NCBI RefSeq assembly: GCF_051401765.1
Contig: NC_135071.1
Location: 15,168,961-15,232,960, forward strand
DNA from: Calliopsis andreniformis
Taxonomy: Eukaryota; Arthropoda; Insecta; Hymenoptera; Andrenidae
Reading direction: 5' to 3'
Length of the DNA: 64,000 nucleotides
Shown: in pieces, positions 1 through 13,332 of the stretch
Position numbering within the stretch: the stretch's first letter is position 1
Layout: every line of letters begins with the position of its first letter
Notes under the pieces: generated by a model
Seen by the model: only the letters and a program-made list of their open reading frames with translations
Told to the model about the DNA's origin: nothing
The model's database searches: none
Program-made: the position numbers and the translations under genes

Positions 1-3000
1 TGTTTGCCGCAAGAGAGCATCCGCGTATTCGTTTCTTTCTCAATAAGACGAGTTACCCCCAGACGTAACCATCAATCTCGTCTTCTTATGGGCATGTCGG
101 GATTGCGGATCACCTCCACCAAGCAGCCCTCTTTTATATTCATGAAACGCGTTTGTTTCATATAAACACTGTCTTGGACATTTAATAAAGACTTCGATCC
201 TTACGAATGGCAGCTATTCCAACTGATACGTCTTGTTGCTCTTGAGAATTCAATTGAAATTACTTTCTGTGGGATACGATTTCATGAATTTATTGCTTCG
301 TTAAAGAATGCTTTGGAGTTCTGTATTTAATATTCTTCTTAACAGAGGATTTTATTTGTCCTTCGTTTGCATCACTTTGCGTGTGAAAATCTTAATGGTC
401 GATCATTTTCTTGTCAGTAATTGGACGTAATGAATGCCACTTCAGTAGACTATTCGCGAGAAAGTTGCTCTCTTGTGAGACGTCACGCCACACGCGTTGA
501 AATCACCAGAAGTGGTGTAAAAAATGAGTCTTAAATGGCAGGGAATTAGTAGTACAGACGATTTGTCGTAAATTCATTGTCAGTCACGCAGGATTGATTA
601 TTCTGACAATTCAGGTTATTCCCTGTTTCAAATTTCCATAATTATTTTATAAATTTTCCCTGCGAAATGGCAATCTCGTATACGCTAAATTAAAGCGTAT
701 TTAACCATCAACACTGATGAGATGCAAATGCAACAAACGCATTCCAGAAATTAATCAAATTTATAATCAACACAGTTAACCGAATTAAGCAATTTTACGG
801 ACTGTATGTTCACAAATTTTCCAACGATTACAGAAATTTAAAAAACGAGCTTTTAATTACAGAATCTGCAACGAAATATCATCACAATAATAAATTTTAT
901 TTCCATGAATCGATTCTCAGACCATTCACTGCTCCAGGTGACTTCAAATCCACCCAACTTCCTCGCGAATGAAAACGCGAGAACTAAGCGGTATGAGTTC
1001 GCAGAAGAGCAAGTTCCCTTTGCGTGCGTGCAAGAATCCTGCCCAGCAGCGCGGGATTCTGGTTACAATTTCCAGTTTAACGACGACCGTACGAGGCTCG
1101 CCATGGAGACTGCAATAACAGTTATGCAACGTCGGGTAAAAATTGTCGGTGAACCGCTCGAATGTGATATAATAAGGCCTCCCGCAGTTGCTCAATGGTC
1201 GCTTAGAAATCAGACACACGTGTCCCTGAGGTTACTGGGTCCACGTGAAAATTTCAACGCTACTTTCACGATCTAACGATCCACGCGAGCGGACGTCTCT
1301 CATTTAGCAGCAGAGAGACGAATTAAGAAGGTTGGGAGATAGTTCTGTGATAATATTCAACACTTGTCAGACTGACTGTACTGTTGGAACGCCAGTGAAC
1401 ATTATCGATGATTCTTGTGAGAACTGAAAAAGGAACAAACACGTATCCCAATGATTTTGAACAGAGGTGTACAGAGCAATATCGAGGGCCACATCAGTGA
1501 AACAAGCTTTAATTCTCTAATACTATTCGAAACTACAGTATCTATTTTAACACGTGATCGCTCTGCAAACTGACCCCCAGCTCGCCACTTGACCCCTATT
1601 TGAACTACAGCTAGCCGATCCCCCATTTAATATCCCCTCTCACCGCTCCATTCCCCGTATGACAAAAGCAACGACAACCACGTTTCGCGGCTATCACTGC
1701 ATGGCAGCTAACACGCGACGCATTTACGTTCAACACGACAGCAACTGCGAAACCGAAATTTCGCCAAGCGACGGGGCTGCGGTTCGGCCAGTGGTCGGGC
1801 TGCCGTGGCGCGGACTCAATGACGCCAGTTTATTCCCTGTCGATCGCAATTATTTCGAATCGAACAGGAGGACGTTAATCTTTCCTGTCCTGTCCGCACC
1901 CGTTTTTGTCCACGTTTGATTAGCATTTATGGACAGGTCCTCGCGTCTCGCTCGCGGCCTGTCTCTTTTGAAACCACCTGTGGCTGAGTGTCAAAGGCGA
2001 ACCGCGAAACGTTTCGCGCGGGACACTCGCTTCAGCTAGGAATTCACGGAATTCCGCTGCAATTTGCGTGACGTTTCCCTAGGAACGGGTGATTTTGTGG
2101 CTTTTATATGTGTGCAGCTCAGGACATTTGATAACGCAATAGTTTCACTTCGCGCTGACTGAGGGGCTATATTAGATCTCTGTGGAGATACACAATGATC
2201 TACATATGCGGAAATTCGATAATATCTATGGAGCATTTTTCTGTTTATTCGTTATTATTGAGACGGAAGAATAGATAGTTATAATCTTAATCATGAAATT
2301 TGCTAAAGAAAAAGTTACACAAAAGCTGTACTCCTCACTTTGAAGAGCCCTCAATAACGAGTTCTAGAACCCCATACAATAAACTTTAAAATTCTTCATT
2401 GTTTTCACAGCCTCAGAATTTAAATTTCCTTAGACCCCTCTTCCTTCTCAAAAAATAAAAAAATAAAAAACAGTGAAAAGTTGAAACCACTAGAACCACG
2501 TACGATTCCCCTCACTCTATTGTTATCGAGTATACCGTAGTTTCATTAGGACTGACTTCCAGTCTCACCGAAGAGCCACAATTCCTTCGTGGGAGGGAAG
2601 TCATTAACTGGTCAGAGATCTTTTGCCCGAGCTAGGTAACGAGACTCGCTAGTTGGCTCGTCTAGTCGACTGTCTCCTTTACGAGCCGACTGTTGCTCGA
2701 GCCGGTGTTTCGTTTCGATAAAATGTAGATGGAACACAAATTAAATTCCAGTCAGCCCTGGGAAGATCTTCACTGGGGTGAAGGAGGGCTCTGCTCCAGA
2801 AACACTCGAAAGGAGAAACAGAAAGGGCTAACGAGAGGGAGCGAGAAACTATGCCAGCTCCAATTCCATAGCTTCGGAGCACGGGAAAGTTGGTCGAAGC
2901 TACTTCGTTACCAGCATCGTCAGAGACTCATTACCAGCTTGTGGGAGCCGGCTTGTTGGAGGTTGCACACCGTTCACGTCACACACCAACGTCGCGGAAC

Positions 3001-4841
3001 GCTTTTCTGAGGGAGAGAACGTCCGTCTACGTAAACGGATTAATCGTTATCCGGTCCGCGGCTCGTGAGATAAATTGGCCGAGATCCTCTCGTCAACTTG
3101 AGCGTCGCGGCCTCAACCTCGATCATCCGAGTGTCAAGGCTGGCTTCTTGGAAATTATGGTCTTCCTCGCGCAGATGGAACGGGAGCGACATTTGGAGGA
3201 AAGAAAAGAAGCGTCTCGTCTACTTTTCTATGACTTTTCCACCCTCGTTCTAATTTATTTTTTTTAACATACTTTTGAGAGCAATTTCGAGCAATTATTC
3301 TTATGTTTTCAGTAGTTTCTGTGTGAGTGATCATTAGAATTCTTTAATTTTTAGTTTTGATAGATAATGTTGAATAATTTCGTCATACTGTTATTTCAAG
3401 TAATAAATAATGTATAAAAGTAGAGTTAAAATATTCTCAACTTAGCAACTCAATTAAGGTAATAGAAATTCTTCTCTTCCTGACTATTTTGCATTATTTC
3501 ATTACACGGTGTTTATATAGGATACTTCTTTCAATTGTATTAGTAATACAGCATTCCTGTCTTCTGAAAAAGTATTTTCAGTGCTCCAAGAAATACCCAC
3601 TACATTGTTCCCAAGCTGCAACGTTAAAGGAAGGCTATGCTAATTTAATTCCTCTTAAAATTCCTAAAAAAGGAAACTTTAAAAACCGTTTTAGTCCTCA
3701 TCCCATTTCCTCATATGATTTTCCTTGTACTGTCCTCTGAGTCCTCTTAAATCCCAAAGAGAATGGAAAAGTATCAACGTTCCGCTAATATCGCAGATAA
3801 CAATACCGAAAAGCCACCGAATGGAAACGCTCGAAATAGCAAACTACAGAGAGAAATCAGGTCGAACTTCGTGCTTCCGTCTTCCAAGAATACGCGCTGC
3901 AAAATATTTCCCTAATTTCGAGTAACTTTCGCGGACTTAATTTAACGCAATGTTAAATTACCGAGCAAGTTATCGGCCGCTTAAATACCGACGTAACCGT
4001 CTACGTGCCGCCTTTCCCTCGGTCCTCCCTAATGTAACTAAACTAATTTGCGATTGTTCTGCTCTGCCAGGAGCCTAGGGGGAGGGGGAGAAAGAGAGCA
4101 AGCGGCTCGGTGAAGTTCCGAAGTTTGTCGCGGGACACGGTGGCTCTAAGCAATTACGGAAAATTTGCATCGATATCCCCCTCCTTCTTCGTCTCTGTCC
4201 CTCAACTCTCGAATAATTACGAGCTGCGAGAAAAATTAAGTCCCCGGTAAAGTCGACGAAAATTGGCGAGGAGCTAACTTTCAGTGGGTGGTATCATTAT
4301 CGCCTGCGAATTACTGAAAAAATAATAAGTGCGGCTTCGTCGAAAGTAGAACGCTGCCAAATCGGAAATATTGCACGTCAATAGTCCCCTGTTCGGCGTT
4401 CAGTCAATTACCAAGATGACGTGTTCTATTTTTGCAAGTACCACGTACAAAATTCATCGTTCTGATAGAACCGCCTTCTGCGCGGGAAAGGTCGATAAAT
4501 TTTCGCCAATCGTATAAGACGTCTACTTCTGACTTTGTCCTCCCTCGGGGCGGACAGAGTCCACGAAAGGAATATTTCTCGGAGATACGCTCGTGTTATG
4601 CTAAGCGTGACGTGACTTTGGTTAATATGACATGGCAACTGCAGAAAATTCGAGTTGTATCTTGTTTTGAGATTTCTCTTATTTCTGCTGGAGTGGGCAA
4701 TGGAATGCAGGAGAAAAGTCAATCTTCTTGCGCGGAAGCGTGATCTTCTTTCACAATAGTGGAAGATGGGTAAGAATCTGTGGTTATTTTAGATATTGAT
4801 TTATTGGTAGTCTCAGATTTGGGAAGTTTAGGAACTATGGA
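1..4841. other. Gene-free stretch, mosaic AT-rich and CpG-rich DNA
   Basis: I see no supported exon. Overlapping frames on both strands at 0.9-1.3 and 2.7-3.3 kb lack domains and splice context. Contents: the hairpin at 1,294, an A-rich run at 2,450-2,472, and a purine tract (GGGGGAGGGGGAGAAAGAGA) near 4,080. Confidence 0.6.
1294..1320. repeat. Short hairpin, 8-bp stem
   Basis: CGTCTCTC and GAGAGACG around an 11-nt loop. Confidence 0.5.
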
Positions 4842-5176
4842 CTCTAGAACCCTAGAACCCTAGAACCCTAGAATCCTGTAACTCTAGAACCCTAGAACCC
4901 TAGAACCCTAGAACCCTAGAACCCTAGAACCCTAGAACCCTAGAATCCTGTAACCCTAGAACCCTAGAACCCTAGAACCCTAGAATCCTGTAACCCTAGA
5001 ACCCTAGAACCCTAGAACCCTAGAACCCTAGAACCCTAGAACCCTAGAATCCTATAACCCTAGAACCCTAGAATCCTGTAACCCTAGAACCCTAGAACCC
5101 TAGAACCCTAGAATCCTATAACCCTATAACCCTAGAACCCTAGAACCCTAGAACCCTAGTACCCTAGTACCCTAGA
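4842..5176. repeat. Microsatellite array of the 8-bp unit CCCTAGAA
   Basis: About 335 bp are built from roughly 40 copies of CCCTAGAA, interrupted at intervals by the variant AATCCTGTAAC or AATCCTATAAC, which gives a loose higher-order pattern. The last units drift to CCCTAGTA. Related decayed wording (TCTAGAACC, CCTTAGA) continues on the right to about 5,290 and reappears at 6,650-6,860. The unit recalls telomere-like repeats but is not the insect TTAGG repeat. Confidence 0.95.
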
Positions 5177-8100
5177 TCCTGATAAAACACCTAAGTCCCA
5201 GACCCTACACACCTAAAAAATCTAGAACCCCAGGTTTAAGTCTCTAGAACCTTAGATACTCAAAATTCTGGAACTTAACCACCTGTAAATGCTATTCTAA
5301 CGATCATTGGTTTGAATCGACTCGCAATCTTCACATTCGCCAAGTTTCATGGTACGCCATTAATCGGATGGTCCTGTTCCAAGCACATCACTAAAGCGAT
5401 CGAGAGCCTTCTGTTTTAACTTACTGCTATTAGCAACTGTACGTTAAACAATTTAACAATCGCTTCAAAATTGCTCGGCCGCAATGAATTTTCCATTTTT
5501 CACTTTGCCCTGCCCAATGAGACTCCCCAAGAAGATTGTTGCCAGCCTCGGTACGCGAAGTTGGTAATTGGTAGAAAACGATGCAGCAAGCAGCTTACAG
5601 AGAAGGTTCATTTCCTCGCTGAACTTTAAATGATATAGCTTCAATTCCGCGTAAGTCGGGAAGTTTTAAAAAGCAGAACTTCCGTTTCAGCTCGAGCGCA
5701 ATAGAGTCTCGATTACCTAAAAACTGCCTAACAGCGCGGACCCAGGATTCCACGCATTGTGCTCCTAAGTATTTCCACGATTCTAAGCCCGAGAACCGGA
5801 GTATACTCTAAGGGAAGCAAACAAACCAACCAAACCAAACATTCGATTCTTGGGAGGAAAGAAACGAGTAGATGGCGAACGATTTCGTCGATTCCCAAGC
5901 TGAAACGTTTCTCCGCTGCAGCCCCATTGATTTGTTGCCCCATTGCCTCGGGATTGAATGACGCCGCTAAAGTGTTAAGTCAATAATCGAGGGAAGTGGC
6001 AATCGAGTATCAATCCTGCTTCTCAAGCCGCGAAGAAGACGAGAAGTCGATTCTTCGGTGGATTCGGGAACAGGTTCGACGCGTTATCCTCGGCGGAGTC
6101 GCGGCTACTCGTAAACCGATATCGCTTTAGTGCACTACTCTTTGTAAACGAGCATCGTAAAATCATAACCGACGCAATTTCCTCAGCCCATAACTTCCAC
6201 GTCGCCGCCACGAACGTGTTCCTTGACGGTGATTTTATGATTTTACTTGGCATTGTTCTGCTTGATTCATTGCAGAAAAGTTTCCACGGCGCGGGCCACT
6301 TCAGGAATATTTAACGAAAGACTTTCTCGTAAGGATGCTGAAAGACGATAAAGATTGAGCTAACTGGGCAAAATTGGGGACTGTTGCTGATGAGCGAGCG
6401 AATCTGGGGTATTTGGCGGTGCAAATGTCTTATGAGTTTACGAGATGGGGTAGGTGGGACTGGGGAGGATCACTCTAAACTAGAGGGACTCTGGAAGATA
6501 GGAAGCTTAGGAATTTTGAAACTTGGAAAGCGTAAGGAGACGTGAGTTTGATATTTTAGGGACATTAGAAGCTTTGAAACTTGGATATGCGAGAGACTTG
6601 GAGAGAGGGTTTGAAAACTTGGTGATTCTCAAACCCTAAAATAATAGAGTACTGGAAGCTTCGAAACCTTAGACCTTTAGGACCTTAGAATCTTAGGACT
6701 CTAGAAATTCCAAAAACTCAGGATTACTGAATTTTAGAATTCTATAAATCTCTATTTTTGTGAGTCTATAACTCTCTAGCCCTATAAACTTCTAACTATA
6801 ACTCTATACCTTTATGACTCTCTAATACCAAAACTATACAACTTTATAACTACTTTTGTAACTGTACAGGATGTTTCAGAAATACACATCAATCCTTCAG
6901 GACCTATATCTACACACTAAAATAACCTCCTCAGTTCAATACTCCCAACGCAAGAAACGTTCACCAGCAAACAGCCCCAAAATGCTTCGAAATGGCCAGC
7001 GATCCAGTGCTGCCATCGCGATAAATATTCATCGAAGTACAATACAACCAGCCGCTTTGCCAGTATTCGAAATTCCTATCGAAATACCTGCGACTAATTT
7101 CCATTTGAAATCCACCTCTGTTACCCGAACGTTCTCGCGGCAGCAGCGTTCACCAGTCGACACGCGAGCCACCTGGACCATCCAGTGTCCTAGGCACTCG
7201 TCTCGAAGAAAAGTAATTTCTCGCCCTCGTACATGGTCGTTCTATCCCACCGAGACGATGTCGCAGAATTAATTGAACAACTCGCTCGTTCGATAGTCTA
7301 CTTAATCGATGTCCTGAAAAATCCAACGAGCCATTCGCGCTCGGTTCCTGGATCGTACCTCCTCGCTCGCGTCGCTGGCTTTATTACGCTGCCAGGCATA
7401 AATTCCAGGGCTTTACAGGAGCGTGTACGTGTATATAGTCCCCGCGACACTAGCAGCTGAAATATCGACGGGGAAAGAAAGAATAATGGACCATCCGCTC
7501 CAAGGAAGAAGGAATTCCTGCCCTGCCAAGGGACCGACGAGAAGCGAAGTCGTTTCTCGATCTTATCGAGGCGCACTTGCATCTTTAACGAGACGACGGG
7601 GTTCATAGACGACTGCGAACTCCGCTGCGATTACGTTGATACTAGGACCCGATTAACTCGCGACACGATTCGGTCTCAGCGAATGGGAAAACTTCGCTCT
7701 GGGAGAGCACGCGAGAAACGCGACGCTCCGAGTCGAGATTTCATGCTCGCTGCGAGGTCTCTTCGGATCCTTTGAGGTGCCTCGTATAAGCAACTGGCTC
7801 GTTGGAAGGTTCGGTTTTAAACGGTTCGAGGGACGCAAAAGCTTGGGACAGTTTGGAAGATTGGGAAGTAGCGAGAGTATGCTGGCAGTAAATGCGAAGC
7901 CAGGGGAACTTGTTATCAAGTGAGGAAGTTGTTAGAAGGCAGTGTGTTGTTTTCGAAAAAGATTTTGAGAGGAGAAAATCGAAATATTTGAAAATTTAAA
8001 GACCTGCAAGCTGGTCTTTAAATTTAAATTTTGGAAATTTAAATCTTCACAAATTGAAAGTTCGAAAATTCTGAATACTTCGTCTGAAAATTGAAGTGCC

Positions 8101-8783
8101 CGAGGCATCGAAACTACAATCCAGAAAGTAAATCGTGATTATTATCCAGGGTCTCAGTAATTCCATGAATTCCTAAGACGTATATAAATAAAGAAATAAC
8201 CGAGCCGTATCCAAGCCATCGAGGAAAGTCTGAATAAAACTGACGAAGAGCATGAATCCCCAACCACCATCTGTCCGACATCGAGTCGGGCGTAATTCTG
8301 ATCTCCGATAAATTCCACTTATTTGTCGGCCGTCCTATCTCGCAGAAATTCGAATTTCATCTGCAATTTAACCCCGATTCACCAGGTCGTAGGAGCAAGA
8401 ATTCGTCCCGTCGATATCTCGTGAAAAGGTCTCGTCGTAGTCGACGGCACCAACGACGTGATCATTCCACGCTTTCAAAAGAGCCAGACTCTGCCGTATC
8501 TACGACGCGGCGGAGCCTTACGAGAGGTTGGAGTATCAATTTCTTTCACCAGCCACGAAACGACAGAGCTGCTGGATCGAACCCCCTTGAAAAATCGTCG
8601 CTGCCCGGACGAACGTGACGAACGACCGTGAATTCAGATCGGCCCGTGGACCCTCCAGAAGCTGCTGATAATTTCAATTTTCGGTCGAGTGCTGAGTCGC
8701 CTCGACCGATAATCGTGACTACAGCTTGAAATATGAACATCCGTTCCTACAAGGAACGTTGCTTTAGAAGACTCGTATACCGT
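5177..8783. other. Gene-free stretch with decayed CTAGAA-type sequence
   Basis: 5,177-5,290 and 6,480-6,860 carry degenerate relatives of the CCCTAGAA array and of a TTTTGAAACTTGGA word. 6,870-7,920 is GC-mixed with several chance frames. No gene is recognised. Confidence 0.55.
7992..8025. repeat. Perfect hairpin, 13-bp stem
   Basis: AAATTTAAAGACC and GGTCTTTAAATTT flank the 8-nt loop TGCAAGCT. No poly-T tail or neighbouring gene suggests a terminator. Confidence 0.75.
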
Positions 8784-9073
8784 GAAACTTGGTGCACGAG
8801 TGCACTGAAAAATATTCCATATGTATTTATTTTAGCTGCTGATGTTTTATGTATGGAGGATGAAAATGAAAATACATTTTCGTAAATGTCGTGAATTTCG
8901 CTTACGCAATTACGTATTTTGTATTTTTATCATTTTTTTTTATCTGCATTACGAAAATGTATTTTGCAGACCAACTTTGAGAGTAGTTTTCATCCCCTAA
9001 ACATGAATATCAGCAGCTATAAAAAAATATGTCTCTAACACTTTTCAATGGTTTACTCGTATACCAAGTTTTA
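8784..9073. mobile_element. Long-arm inverted-repeat element (MITE), about 290 bp
   Basis: The two arms are about 120 nt each. Left GAAACTTGGTGCACGAGT pairs with right ACTCGTATACCAAGTTTT. Further in, TTTTAGCTGCTGATG pairs with ATATCAGCAGCTATAA, and GGATGAAAATG and ATACATTTTCGTAA have matching partners on the right. The arms surround a short AT-rich centre (about 8,885-8,945). The near-palindromic layout with no coding frame marks a non-autonomous DNA transposon. No certain target duplication was seen, so the superfamily is open. Confidence 0.7.
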
Positions 9074-9696
9074 TTAAAATTGTAAGATGACCAGAGTGAT
9101 GTTTCTTGTTAGATTATGGGCGTCCTCTTACATTATCTTCTCCTTTTCATTAGTCTAGTGCATCTGAAACCATTGTTCCACCTGAGGAAGTTTTAATGAT
9201 AGAACCTTCTGCACTCATAGTTTACTGTTGCCAGATAATCTCTATTTTAGGTAATTATTACTTCAATTTCTCTCTACTGTGACTTTTCAACAGTATCCAT
9301 AAAAACTTGAGTAATATTTCATTATGCATAAATTAGACACAGTAAATTACAAAGAGCCTCAATACAATAACTTGAAAAGTTAAATTTCGAAAACTCAGTA
9401 ATCATTAGAATCTTAGTAGAAGGCTAACAATAAGTATTAAAGTGAGTACCTACTGTATAAGAGATATTACCCAGCGAGATGTGTCATTTCACTGAAGATC
9501 CCTATATCACAGTGCTAGCAATCAGCAATTTCACATGCACTGACGGATCCTTAAACCTCCTACGACTAATTTCTCAAATTACAATATTACGGGGAATTCT
9601 ACGAATAAAATTCAGTCAGAGGCACTTTATCTAACGCATGAATGTAACTTTGTGTAACTATCCAAGAATATTCCTCGCAGTCTTGCATTTACAGAG

Positions 9697-10200
9697 CCTG
9701 AAATGGGGGGTCCAAGATATCGTCACCCTCGTGGACTCTGAATTGGACTGTTCTCCACAGTCCTCGCTCTGAATACCGTCTAAACGTGGGAGTAGACTAA
9801 AATGAAGATTCAAGGCACTATCATTTTCGTTGACTTCACAGGAATTGAATTATTCCCTCTAAGACTGCGTCGCGAATGCCTTTTGAAGAAAGGACATGTC
9901 CAAGATAAAAGCTCACGGCCTCTTGGACCTTGAAGAAATTGAATTGTTGCCCTTAATTCTCTGTGCCGTCACTGAGTGGCTTTTTAGCGGGGGATAGACC
10001 CACGATAAAAGTCTAGGGTACTATTGCTTTCTTGTACTTCGCAGGAATTGACCTAGTTTTAATTCCGCGGTGTTCCTGGAGCTTGGATCGTACTCGGTGG
10101 TAGAATTCCAATCAGTGCTATGCCACAGGTGAAATACGAGAGTAGACTGATTAGTTTGTATGTTTAAGGTACGGTTGCTTTATTGATCTGAAAATTCGGG
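9697..10200. repeat. Decayed tandem array of ~100-bp units
   Basis: Four units can be aligned by GAATTG anchors at about 9,740, 9,842, 9,935 and 10,044, with a possible fifth at 10,143-10,200. Shared wording includes CCAAGATA / CACGATAAAAG, a GGAATTGA core and a following TCCGCGGTG or CTGCGTCGCG block. The units are strongly diverged, so the array is old. No frame runs through it. Confidence 0.55.
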
Positions 10201-10384
10201 GTAATTTTAGCATTTTCTGTGAATCTGTGAGAGCTGAGGATTCTTTCTTAGTATAAGTTTCTGTACAGAAATGGGTATGGATCTCAGGAAACACTAAAAT
10301 GCTACTAAACAAAACACAAAAGTTTACACAGGATTCATACAAAATCTAGGATTTCAGACAAAAATATTTAACAAATTATAAAAT

Positions 10385-10700
10385 AGATGTATTAGAAAAT
10401 TTGAATGTTTGAATATTTGAATATTTAAACTTTAAATTACAGTAGAGTCCCGATTCTCCAAACTGCATTTTCCTTGATTTTTGGTATTTCGAATTTTGAA
10501 TATTTGAAGCATTAAAAATGAAACTATACAAGGATCTCAAGTAAACCTCAAACTATCACCTAGTACTAGGTCATCAAAAACAAAAAAAAATGTATTTAAC
10601 TACTGCATTTAAATTCTAGAATATTTGAATATTTAAAGGTCCAAAAATTGAAGTGCTACAAATACATTTGAATTCCTATCATCAGAAACATTTGAAAATT
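10385..10700. repeat. Degenerate TTTGAATATT low-complexity tract
   Basis: Repeated GAATGTTTGAATATTTGAAT-type words with decreasing order to the right. Similar tracts are at 21,830-21,960, 25,270-25,480, 48,600-48,740 and 54,580-54,790 (the last two mainly in the complementary AATATTCAAA form). No gene. Confidence 0.6.
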
Positions 10701-12075
10701 TCGATATACGAATAACAAGAAAATTCACAAAAGATAAAGTAGTGAGAACATCACACACACCTACAATCAAACACTCCTCTTCTCCACCTCCATTAATTGT
10801 TTCTAATATACCAATAATTTAAGAAGAAGAAACCAGCACAATCCCCCAATACGAAGCCACCAACCATATAAGAGATATCGAAACATGAAAGCCACTATCA
10901 ACCACCAGATCCCGCCATTTTTCCTAGCTCTCTATTAGCCCCCGCGATCCACTGCTCGCAGTTCCTCCAATATTTAACGCGATCCCCGATAACGAGCACC
11001 GATCCGTTTCCGCTATCTGCCTCGAAGGGGCGAGGCGGGGGCGCAAAGGGCAGGGGTTCTCGGCTTATTTGCTTGGCGGAGGTTCAACCGTGGCCCGAGA
11101 TCGGTCAGGTTCGATCACGCGAGGTAATCAGAACAGTGCTCGATTAGCGAATTAGCAGTAGCCCAGGAGAGTGCTCGGAAGTAATCGCTTTTGGCTCCCT
11201 GAGAGCCCCCGCTGTGTGTCCTTCCCTCGCCAAGCCCCATCGATCAGCTGATCGTGCTCTCTCGGCTAGAACGCAGATACGAGAAAAAGATAATTTATTA
11301 CGGTGCGCGGCGGCGAACGCTGGCAAAGTTTCGCTGTCGCGATATATCGGACCACGGATTAAATACCGCGATAAAACGCGCGGAATTCGGGCCACGACGC
11401 CGCGAAATTTCGATGCACGTTATTGGGGAGATACTTCTGCCAAACAAAAAAAAAAATCAGCCATAGACTTCAGCGTGCCTATATATTCGAAGTGCATGGA
11501 GAACAGATACCCAGCGTGGCTGGTGATCGACGTATCAGACGAACACTGCACCTCTGACGGGATTTAGAGTACGAAGTTTGAAGCAATTCTTTCGAAACAA
11601 TCGAGTAGAAATTTGATAAAACAAATTGAATTTTTGTGCAAGCGAAACTTTTGAATCGAAGCACAGTGACTCATGATTTTGTTCAGGGAGGATTATTAAA
11701 TTCACAGGCTCAAAGTTTCACGGTATTTTAGTTTTTATATTAAAGTTAGGGGAAGTGGAGAAGAGTTAGGAATATAAAAGTTGTTAGCGAGACAGATAAA
11801 AGGAGAAAATACGAAGCGTAGTTTTCACAATTAACCGACGTTTTAAATACTTTTAAACGTCACTGTGAGTCATTGTATAAGTACTTTATGATTTAAAGTG
11901 GAAACAAAGTGGAAGTAGTTTTACCTTTCAAGTGATTTTCAGTGTCCCACAGAAGCTCCGATAGAGAAGGGGCCATGTTAAATTATATGTATTTAAGTAC
12001 TTTGGCGTACGATTGTTGCACAATTATTTCTTAAGGCTTCAGCATTTGAAAATTGTCCTATTCTTTTTTCCTACT
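10701..12075. other. Gene-free stretch with a CpG-rich patch
   Basis: 10,930-11,570 is CpG-rich and open in several frames on both strands, with no recognisable product. Nothing else was seen between the low-complexity tract and the cysteine-rich fragment. Confidence 0.5.
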
Positions 12076-12327
12076 TTACTTGGACAATTCCTTACGACTA
12101 TTGGGATAATACACATCATCAAAGCATGAAAAACATAAATTCTCGGAACACCATGCACACATAAAAAATGCTACATTTTCGTCACATTCGCAAATTTTAC
12201 GTACTTCTGGAAAACAAACTTGATTTATATTTCTGAAAGTCGACATGAAACTATCTTCTATGTATCCCAAAATGTGAATATCAGAAGTATACATACATAC
12301 GATTAACAAAGTGCCTACGTTGAACAT
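12076..12327 (-). pseudogene. Cysteine-rich C-terminal coding fragment, piggyBac-like remnant or last exon
   Basis: This minus-strand frame of 83 codons lies in AT-rich DNA, where long frames are rare. Its second half holds a tight cysteine cluster: Cys46-x-Cys48, Cys57-x2-Cys60, Cys65-x2-Cys68, then Phe and Tyr73, with core FFMCAWCSENLCFSCF. That spacing resembles the cross-brace zinc-binding domain closing piggyBac-type transposases, which commonly ends Cys-x2-Cys-x4-Cys-x2-Cys-Phe-x3-Tyr/His. A TTTGTTTTCCAG acceptor at about 12,207 could make this a last exon covering roughly residues 41-83 only. No DDD catalytic domain, terminal repeat or TTAA duplication was found nearby. It is either a decayed transposon tail or the final exon of an unrecognised host gene. 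The cysteines are seen; the family assignment is inferred. Confidence 0.35.
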
Positions 12328-13332
12328 TGCCTATATTAACGATAAACCTATAAAAAGAAATTTCTCAAGAACAAGAACCCATTTTATTACACCATGTATA
12401 TAGTCTAAAAGACCCAATTTACATAAATTTCACACGAAAAGCACAGTACTAAGTTCAGACACAGTAACAGGGTCTCTTACCCTACTACAAATTATACCCA
12501 GTCTTATTCTAAATGCGATTTCCACGCGCATGGGATCTCCATGTAAATCCCGACAGAGCCGCCTCAAGGTACAGAAAACGACCTTGACAACCCTCTTCCC
12601 TCCCTCCACCCTGAGCAGCCCCGAGAAGCCAATATTCCAGGAATCCACCGCCCCAGCCCGCCAGAGAAACAGAAACAAGCCTCTTTCGCTACAAAACCAA
12701 CAGTAACCTCCCAGGAAGGGGGAACTGGACGATAAATCCCGCGTAATACGTAATACGAAGGATTAATGGCGCTCGATAGCCAACGCGGAGTTCCTTTCGT
12801 CTGGCATATGATCGCCTTTTTGTCCCGTGGAACGATGAAAGGTCTCGATAAAACGCAACCCGACGGAATTGCGCGGGCTGGGGCGCAGGGTAGGAGATGA
12901 AACGTTCATCCATGGGAAACGAAGCGCGTCGGTGAATGGCGCCAATAAATTCGCGCGAAACACGCGTGCATGCTGCCGAACGGACAGAATCGGAAGAATC
13001 GCGTTCCATTACGCGCATTCATCGTTCCGCGATGAAAGATTCAAGAAAGTCGAGGCGCGAATGATAAATTTCCACGATAAATGCGGGCGATCGGTCTGGC
13101 CACGGAGAGGGGGACTCCATCTAAGCGGCAATCAAAAGGAGGAAATTGCGCGGGCTCGTTTCGATGATGAAATTAATAAAAATCCATTTATGGATCTTTC
13201 ACAACTGCTAACCACTACCACTGATCGTCAGGCACCATCTGAATTTGAGATGTAGAAACGAGAGATTTAATAGCTTGATTATATGTAATAAACGAATCAT
13301 ATAAATAATTGTCAAATAACACTACTTTATAT

